Below are positions 59,351 through 64,000 of a stretch of DNA of 64,000 nucleotides, one piece after another (the stretch's first letter is position 1; every line of letters begins with the position of its first letter). This DNA comes from Gordonibacter massiliensis (ex Traore et al. 2017). GTDB lineage: Bacteria > Actinomycetota > Coriobacteriia > Coriobacteriales > Eggerthellaceae. The position numbers were made by a program, and so were the translations under genes. Under the pieces are notes generated by a model. The model had not been told where the DNA came from and did not search any database. It saw only the letters and a list, made by a program, of their open reading frames with translations. The stretch is from the NCBI GenBank assembly GCA_900170005.1, contig LT827128.1, positions 2,786,168 through 2,850,167 of the forward strand, written 5' to 3'.

Positions 59351-60004
59351 ATGGAACAAACCGTTACCGCGACGAAAGAAGAGGCCGCATGCGAGGCGCT
59401 GCATAGCTTCGTTGCGGGCAATCCCGCATACCGCGACATCGCCCTCGCGCTGGTGCGGGCCTGCCGCGAGGAGCGCCCGGTTGCGGATGCCGTGCGCCTG
59501 GCCGAGCAGTCCGTGCCTGCGAAGGCGCAGCGCCTGCAGCGCCCCGAGACGGTTGCGAGCACGCTCGCGGACAAAGACATTCTGGAAGGCCGGGCCTACG
59601 TCGACGGCGAGCCGTGCGATCCGGCCGAGCTCGCGCGGCGCGACGACCTTCCCGAGAACGCGACGGTCGCGTATACGCTGCAAGCCGCCCCTGGGGCCCT
59701 TCGCGCTGCGGAGGCGCTGCAGCCGAAACGGCGGCTCGCCGCGCTGGTGGACGAGCACGCTCATCAGAAAGAAGCTCTCGTCGCGATTCTCGAGGCGGCT
59801 CGTGAGCGCGACGGGCTCGCCCGCACGGACGTCGACGAGGTGCTGAAGGACAGCCCGGCGCTTGAGAAGGACGAGCGCACCGGCATCCCCCGTTACTATC
59901 CCAGCTATTTCACGGGTTTGCTTGAGCACGCGGGCGGGCTTGTGTGGAATGGCGCGTGGCGCGTTACGCAACCCGGTCTGGATCTCCTGGACTCGCTTTC
60001 GTGA
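59351..60004 (+). CDS. Unknown protein heading the molybdopterin operon
   Basis: The 217-residue, mostly helical protein begins MEQTVTATKEEAACEALHSF and ends PSYFTGLLEHAGGLVWNGAW followed by RVTQPGLDLLDSLS, which could be a small winged-helix-like C-terminus. It has no signal peptide and no cysteine cluster (two isolated Cys). It sits 56 bp upstream of the catalytic subunit, where a TorD-type assembly chaperone would be expected, but I do not see the TorD signature. GAGGGAAGGGG lies before the ATG. Function unknown. Confidence 0.65.
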   Translation: MEQTVTATKEEAACEALHSFVAGNPAYRDIALALVRACREERPVADAVRLAEQSVPAKAQRLQRPETVASTLADKDILEGRAYVDGEPCDPAELARRDDLPENATVAYTLQAAPGALRAAEALQPKRRLAALVDEHAHQKEALVAILEAARERDGLARTDVDEVLKDSPALEKDERTGIPRYYPSYFTGLLEHAGGLVWNGAWRVTQPGLDLLDSLS

Positions 60005-60060
60005 CGGTCGCGCGAATAGAGGAGCAAGCAGCAAGAGCACGTGAAAAGGAGGAGGTACAG

Positions 60061-62820
60061 GTGAACACAATGACAATGAGCCGTCGCGGATTCGTGAAAA
60101 CCGCTGCCGCGGCCGCCGTTCTGTCCGGTGTCGCCGCCGAAGGGGTTTCCCACCTGGTTCCGGTTGCCGAAGCGCATGCCGACGAAGGGGGAGGCGAGAC
60201 GATCGTCCGGTCGATGTGCCGTGCGTGCATCCACAACTGCGGCGTGAAGGTGCACATGCGCAACGGCCGCGCGGTGAAGATCGAAGGCGACGAGGCCGAC
60301 CCGATGTCCCACGGAGCCATCTGCCCCAAGGGCCTTGCGGGCATCCAGGCGCTCTACAACCCCATGCGCATGAAGTACCCCATGAGGCGCGTGGGCGAGC
60401 GGGGCACGAACGAGTGGGAGCGCATATCCTGGGAGGAGGCCATCAACGAGATAGCCGATGCCCTGTGGGAGGCGTACCAGAGCGACGGCCCTCAGGCGCT
60501 GGTCTGCTCGACGGGTGGCGGCGGCAACCCGCAGTTCTTCTCGCCGCACCGGTTCTTGGGCGTGTGGGGCGGCGGCAACTTCTTCGAGCCGGGGTGCGCT
60601 CAGTGCTACCTGCCGCGCAACTGCGTGCAGCCGAAGATGAACGGCACGTCGGACACGTCCATCGCCGACGGCAACTGCAGCGAGCTGTACTTCGACGACA
60701 CGCCCACGGAATGCCTGGTGTGCTGGGGCGTCTGCCCCAGCTACGACTCGCCTGGAACGGGCGGCGTCATGATGTCGCGCTTGCGCGCCCAAGGCGTGCG
60801 CACGGTCGTGATCGACCCGCGTCTGACGCCCGATGCGGCGAAGGCCGACGTGTGGCTGCAGATCCGCCCGGGCACGGACGTGGCGCTCATGCTCTCGTGG
60901 ATGAAGTACATCGTGGACAACGAGGCGTACGACGAGGAGTTCTGCCTTAAGTGGACGAACCTGCCGTTTCTGGTGAACGAAGAGACCATGTGCACGTACC
61001 GTGCGAGCGAGCTCGGCCTGGGCTCTGACACGGACGGCGTGGTGTGGGACAAGAAGACGCAATCGGTCAAGGCGCTTCCGTATCCGTGGGACGACGCGAT
61101 CGAGCCGGCTCTCGACGGCGAGTTCGAAGTCGACGGAAAGAAGAGCCGCACGGCGTTCCGCGCGCTGAAGGACAACTGCGCCGCGTGGACGTTCGAAAAG
61201 ACCGCGGAGGTGTGCTGGGTCGACGCGGACGACATAGAAGCGGCCGTGAAGCTGTTCATCGAGGGCTCGCCCCAGGCTGGCATCGCGCTGGGCGTGGCCA
61301 CCGACCAGTACATCCAGTCGGCGCAGGCGCCCGAGGGCGTCACCATCCTGGACTGCCTCATGGGCAACGTGCAATGCCCGGGAGCCATGATCCAGCTGCG
61401 CGCGTCGAAGATCCCCTGCAACTACATCGTGCTCCCGTTCGACGTGTTCGGCGAGCATCCCCTGCAAACGCCTTACGAGGAGAAGGTCAAGCGCCTGGGG
61501 TATATCGAGCACAAGGCGCTGGGGCATTGGCTGGCGTCGCAGATACCCGCCGTGTTCGATGCCATCGACACCGGCAAGCCGTACCAGCCAAAGATATGGA
61601 TCGACCGCTCCGGCAACAAGCTCGCCATGCTGGCCGACGCCTCCCACAAGGCGGCCGTCGGCAAGAAGATGGAGCTGATCGTGCACATGTACATGTACCC
61701 CACCTCCATGTCGGTGGAGCTTGCCGACATCATCCTGCCCACGGCGGAATGGCTCGAGACGGCGTACGCGCAGGATCGCATGAACATGTACTTCGCGCGC
61801 CGACCCGTCACGCAGCTGTACGAGGCGGTGGACGAGTGCATGATCTGGTCGTGGATCGCGAAGGCCCTCGCCGACCGCGGGCACAAGCGCTTCCAGCAGT
61901 CGTTCGACGAGGAGGTGGCCACGAAGTTCCTGAGCCCTTACTGGACGAGCTACGACCAGTACAAGGACTACATCGCCTATCGCGTGGGCAGCGACTACTT
62001 CGGGGACGAAACGTGGACGTGGGACAAGTTGGACAAAACGCTCCCCGCCGCGTACAAGTCGATGGAGGACTACCAGAACGACGTGTACTACAGCTACCAG
62101 GCGACGAACCCCGAAACGGGCAAGCCGGTTGGGTTCGGCACCACGTCGGGCAAGTGCGAGCCGTACTTCGACGGCATGACCATCATGGGGCGCACGGGCG
62201 GCGTGAACGGTGCCGACGCCCAAGGGTTCACCTACCCGCCGGCGTCCGTGGACTACCTGCCGCTCCCGCATTACGTGGAGCCGACGGAGTCTCCCCTCAC
62301 CGATACGGAGTACCCCCTCGTGCTCACCCAGGGCCGCATCCCCTTCTACCACCACGGCACGCTGCGCAACGTGCCCTACCTGCGCGAGCTGTACCCGGTC
62401 GCGGAGATATGGGTCAACCCCCGCAACGCGAAGGACGCGGGTGTGGAGACCGGCGATTGGGTTTCCGTCGAGTCGCGCCGCGGCGCAATCAGCGCCCGGG
62501 TGCTCGTCACCGAGGGCATCGCGCCGGGCGTCACATACATGGAGCGGTTCTGGAACCCGGAGCTGCTCGACTCCGACGACCCCTCGCGTTCGTGGAAGGT
62601 CATGAACGTGAACGTTCTGACCAAGGGCGACGGGCCGTTCAATCCCGAGTTCGGCACGTACACGCTGCGCGGCATAACCGTGAAGATCACGAAGGTCGAC
62701 GGCCCGCCCGAGGGGGTGTGGATCGAGCCTGCCGACTTCGAGCCGTGGATGCCCCAGCCGAGCGATCCCACCGGTGGCGCCGAAGCCGTTTACGACTGTG
62801 GGGAGGCGAACTATGCGTAA
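60061..62820 (+). CDS. Molybdopterin oxidoreductase catalytic subunit (Tat-exported)
   Basis: The 919-residue protein has a Tat leader (MSRRGFVKTAAAAAVLSG...EAHA), a [4Fe-4S] motif CRACIHNCGVKV...CPKG, and the DMSO-reductase-family domains (WERISWEEAINEIADALWEA, VVIDPRLTPDAAKADVWLQI, and a late cap domain VETGDWVSVESRRGAISARV). The segment EPGCAQCYLPRNCVQP near the active site is Cys-rich. Size and style match the catechol-dehydroxylase and acetylene-hydratase-like group abundant in Eggerthellaceae, but the substrate cannot be read from sequence. GTG start with AGGAGGTACAG upstream. It overlaps the ferredoxin subunit by 8 bp. Confidence 0.88.
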   Translation: MNTMTMSRRGFVKTAAAAAVLSGVAAEGVSHLVPVAEAHADEGGGETIVRSMCRACIHNCGVKVHMRNGRAVKIEGDEADPMSHGAICPKGLAGIQALYNPMRMKYPMRRVGERGTNEWERISWEEAINEIADALWEAYQSDGPQALVCSTGGGGNPQFFSPHRFLGVWGGGNFFEPGCAQCYLPRNCVQPKMNGTSDTSIADGNCSELYFDDTPTECLVCWGVCPSYDSPGTGGVMMSRLRAQGVRTVVIDPRLTPDAAKADVWLQIRPGTDVALMLSWMKYIVDNEAYDEEFCLKWTNLPFLVNEETMCTYRASELGLGSDTDGVVWDKKTQSVKALPYPWDDAIEPALDGEFEVDGKKSRTAFRALKDNCAAWTFEKTAEVCWVDADDIEAAVKLFIEGSPQAGIALGVATDQYIQSAQAPEGVTILDCLMGNVQCPGAMIQLRASKIPCNYIVLPFDVFGEHPLQTPYEEKVKRLGYIEHKALGHWLASQIPAVFDAIDTGKPYQPKIWIDRSGNKLAMLADASHKAAVGKKMELIVHMYMYPTSMSVELADIILPTAEWLETAYAQDRMNMYFARRPVTQLYEAVDECMIWSWIAKALADRGHKRFQQSFDEEVATKFLSPYWTSYDQYKDYIAYRVGSDYFGDETWTWDKLDKTLPAAYKSMEDYQNDVYYSYQATNPETGKPVGFGTTSGKCEPYFDGMTIMGRTGGVNGADAQGFTYPPASVDYLPLPHYVEPTESPLTDTEYPLVLTQGRIPFYHHGTLRNVPYLRELYPVAEIWVNPRNAKDAGVETGDWVSVESRRGAISARVLVTEGIAPGVTYMERFWNPELLDSDDPSRSWKVMNVNVLTKGDGPFNPEFGTYTLRGITVKITKVDGPPEGVWIEPADFEPWMPQPSDPTGGAEAVYDCGEANYA

Positions 62821-63400
62821 CACCTTGGTTATCGATCTCGACCGGTGCATCGGCTGCTACAGCTGCGCCGTCGCATGCAAGACGGAAAACGACATCCCGT
62901 TGGGCACGTATTGGAATAAGGTCATCGAGATGGGCCCGACGATCAACGATCGTGGCAAGAAAGAAACGTACTGGCTGCCCGTGCAGTGCCAGCAGTGCGA
63001 GAACGCTCCGTGCATCCACGTGTGCCCCACCGGCGCCTCCTATCGAGACGAGGAAAGCGGCATCGTGCTCATCGACAAGGAGAAGTGCATCGGCTGCAAG
63101 TACTGCATGATGGCGTGTCCCTACGGCGTGCGCACCTGGAGCGAGACCGAGCAATGCGTGGAGAAGTGCACGCTGTGCGGCCAGCGCACGTCGGCCGGCG
63201 AGCAACCTGCCTGCGTGGCCGCGTGCTGCGCCGAGGCGCGCTTCTACGGCGACCTCGACGACCCCGCGAGCGATGTCGCGCGGGCCGTGGCGGCGGCCGA
63301 TCCGAAAAGCGTGCACGCGCTCATGAACGTGGGAAACGATCCGACGACCGCCTACCTGCTCTCGGAGTCGGTCGCTGCTTGGAAAGGCGGTGATAACTGA
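62813..63400 (+). CDS. Four-cluster ferredoxin subunit of the molybdopterin complex
   Basis: The 195-residue protein has four [4Fe-4S] cysteine groups: CIGCYSCAVACK, CQQCENAPCIHVCPTGA, CIGCKYCMMACPYG and CTLCGQR...CVAACC. It would carry electrons between the membrane subunit and the catalytic subunit. The last group ends CVAACCAEA instead of the common CVxxCP. GGGAGG precedes the ATG; stop and next start overlap (TGATG). Confidence 0.92.
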   Translation: MRNTLVIDLDRCIGCYSCAVACKTENDIPLGTYWNKVIEMGPTINDRGKKETYWLPVQCQQCENAPCIHVCPTGASYRDEESGIVLIDKEKCIGCKYCMMACPYGVRTWSETEQCVEKCTLCGQRTSAGEQPACVAACCAEARFYGDLDDPASDVARAVAAADPKSVHALMNVGNDPTTAYLLSESVAAWKGGDN

Positions 63401-64000
63401 TGGCTGTTCAGTGGTCGCTCGTTGTATTCACGCTGCTCACCGGTGCCGCCGGTTGGTGCTTCGCGGCGTTGGCGTTCGATGCCGTGCGCGGCAAGAACCG
63501 GGACAAGGCATTCTTCGCCACGATCGTCGCGCTCGTGCTGATGGTGGTGGGCGGCGTGGCCTCCGTCACGCACTTGGCGCACCCTGGGAACATGCTCGCC
63601 GCGCTGAACAACCCTACGTCGGGCATTTTCGTCGAGGCGATGCTCGTCGGGTTGTCGTCGGTATGCATGATCGTGTTCGCCGTTCTGGTGAAGCGCGGTG
63701 CGGCGCCCACGGCAGCCAAGGTCTTCGCGGTTGCCGGCGGCGTGTTGGGCGCGGCTCTTTCGTATCTGGCAGGATCCTCCTACCTTATGGAGGCCATCTC
63801 CTCGTGGAACACCGTCGTGCTGCCCTTGGGCTATCTGGCAACGGCGGTTCCGGCCGGCATCACGCTGTACCTGGCGTTGGTGGGCAACGATGCCGAAGAC
63901 CCGCAGACCCTGCTCGTCGTCATGGTGGCTGGTGCGGTGTTGGGCGCGGTGTTCGGACTGGTTTACGCGCTCGGTAGCGGGTCGCAGGCCGATGTGACGC
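63400..64000 (+). CDS. DmsC-like membrane anchor subunit, cut by right edge
   Basis: The first 200 residues are visible and the frame is open to the end. It begins MAVQWSLVVFTLLTGAAGWC and has six or so membrane helices, with VTHLAHPGNMLAALNNPTSG after the second, the pattern of DmsC-type quinol-oxidising anchors. The ATG overlaps the ferredoxin stop by one base. This makes the operon a complete three-subunit membrane complex, unlike the pair at 34057-37030. Confidence 0.85.
   Translation, partial: MAVQWSLVVFTLLTGAAGWCFAALAFDAVRGKNRDKAFFATIVALVLMVVGGVASVTHLAHPGNMLAALNNPTSGIFVEAMLVGLSSVCMIVFAVLVKRGAAPTAAKVFAVAGGVLGAALSYLAGSSYLMEAISSWNTVVLPLGYLATAVPAGITLYLALVGNDAEDPQTLLVVMVAGAVLGAVFGLVYALGSGSQADVT

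Noticed and set aside
59905-62850. 981-codon open frame antisense to the molybdopterin subunit
   Set aside because: Arg/His/Val-rich product with no domain, an artefact of third-position GC bias opposite a clear gene. Similar long antisense frames over the MMPL exporter, lysA/hom, dnaK and glnN were rejected for the same reason.

Overview
The window is GC-rich bacterial DNA. It is dense with genes on both strands, most with good Shine-Dalgarno sites and frequent ATGA or 8-nt overlaps. The gene content points to the Coriobacteriia, most likely Eggerthellaceae (Eggerthella or a close relative): molybdopterin oxidoreductases with separate Fe-S and membrane subunits, a LuxR-type regulator carrying a polytopic membrane domain, a heme-sensing histidine kinase, and Tat-exported lipoproteins. 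I make the lineage call from content and style, not from a database match. No rRNA, tRNA, CRISPR array or transposase was seen.

Layout. 1-6100: the start of an exported protein running off the left edge, a divergent MoaE-like protein, a perfect parS (ParB-binding) site, and a TetR regulator divergent from an MMPL/RND exporter coupled to an exported LASG-repeat protein. 6300-6830: an 11-bp tandem repeat followed by what looks like a type I toxin-antitoxin locus (short hydrophobic peptide, convergent antisense RNA, shared hairpin). 7089-11206: a lipoprotein, lysA, hom and a small Cys-rich protein. 11503-16078: a zinc-ribbon membrane protein, MarR, a DUF5685-like protein, a J-domain protein and a second-type DnaK. 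16324-18426: a PAS-GAF-GGDEF-EAL protein with a degenerate GGDEF motif. 18432-22846: a divergent set encoding an ethanolamine-type permease, an APH-fold kinase and a class III PLP enzyme, which together read as a Eut-independent ethanolamine degradation route. 23760-24358: Phd-Doc toxin-antitoxin. 24683-27150: metA (E111, acetyl-type) divergent from metY, i.e. direct sulfhydrylation to homocysteine.

27261-31219: two small paralogous proteins flanking a surface beta-solenoid protein and a membrane protein, then an orphan Phd-like antitoxin with a 42-bp palindrome upstream. 31455-37030: a c-heme sensor kinase and response regulator next to a Tat-lipoprotein DMSO-reductase-family pair with no membrane anchor gene. 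37461-38291: rplM-rpsI. 38487-41661: an orphan LytS-like kinase and a PASTA lipoprotein. 41989-49094: a co-directional run of a BioB-like radical SAM enzyme, a NitT/TauT-type ABC importer, an FtsX/LolCE-type ABC pair with an SCC motif, and an MFS protein, facing a DUF4418-like membrane protein; the function of this set is unknown to me. 50308-52428: type III glutamine synthetase. 52842-55221: two overlapping HipA-like kinases without a HipB. 55407-57598: an OmpR-type two-component pair. 57706-64000: a membrane LuxR regulator divergent from a molybdopterin catalytic subunit, a four-cluster ferredoxin subunit and a DmsC-like anchor (cut by the right edge), with a 21-bp palindrome between them.

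The intergenic spaces hold at least four families of palindromic repeats. Three occur as copies tens of kb apart in this one window, and one pair shares an identical 45-nt core.
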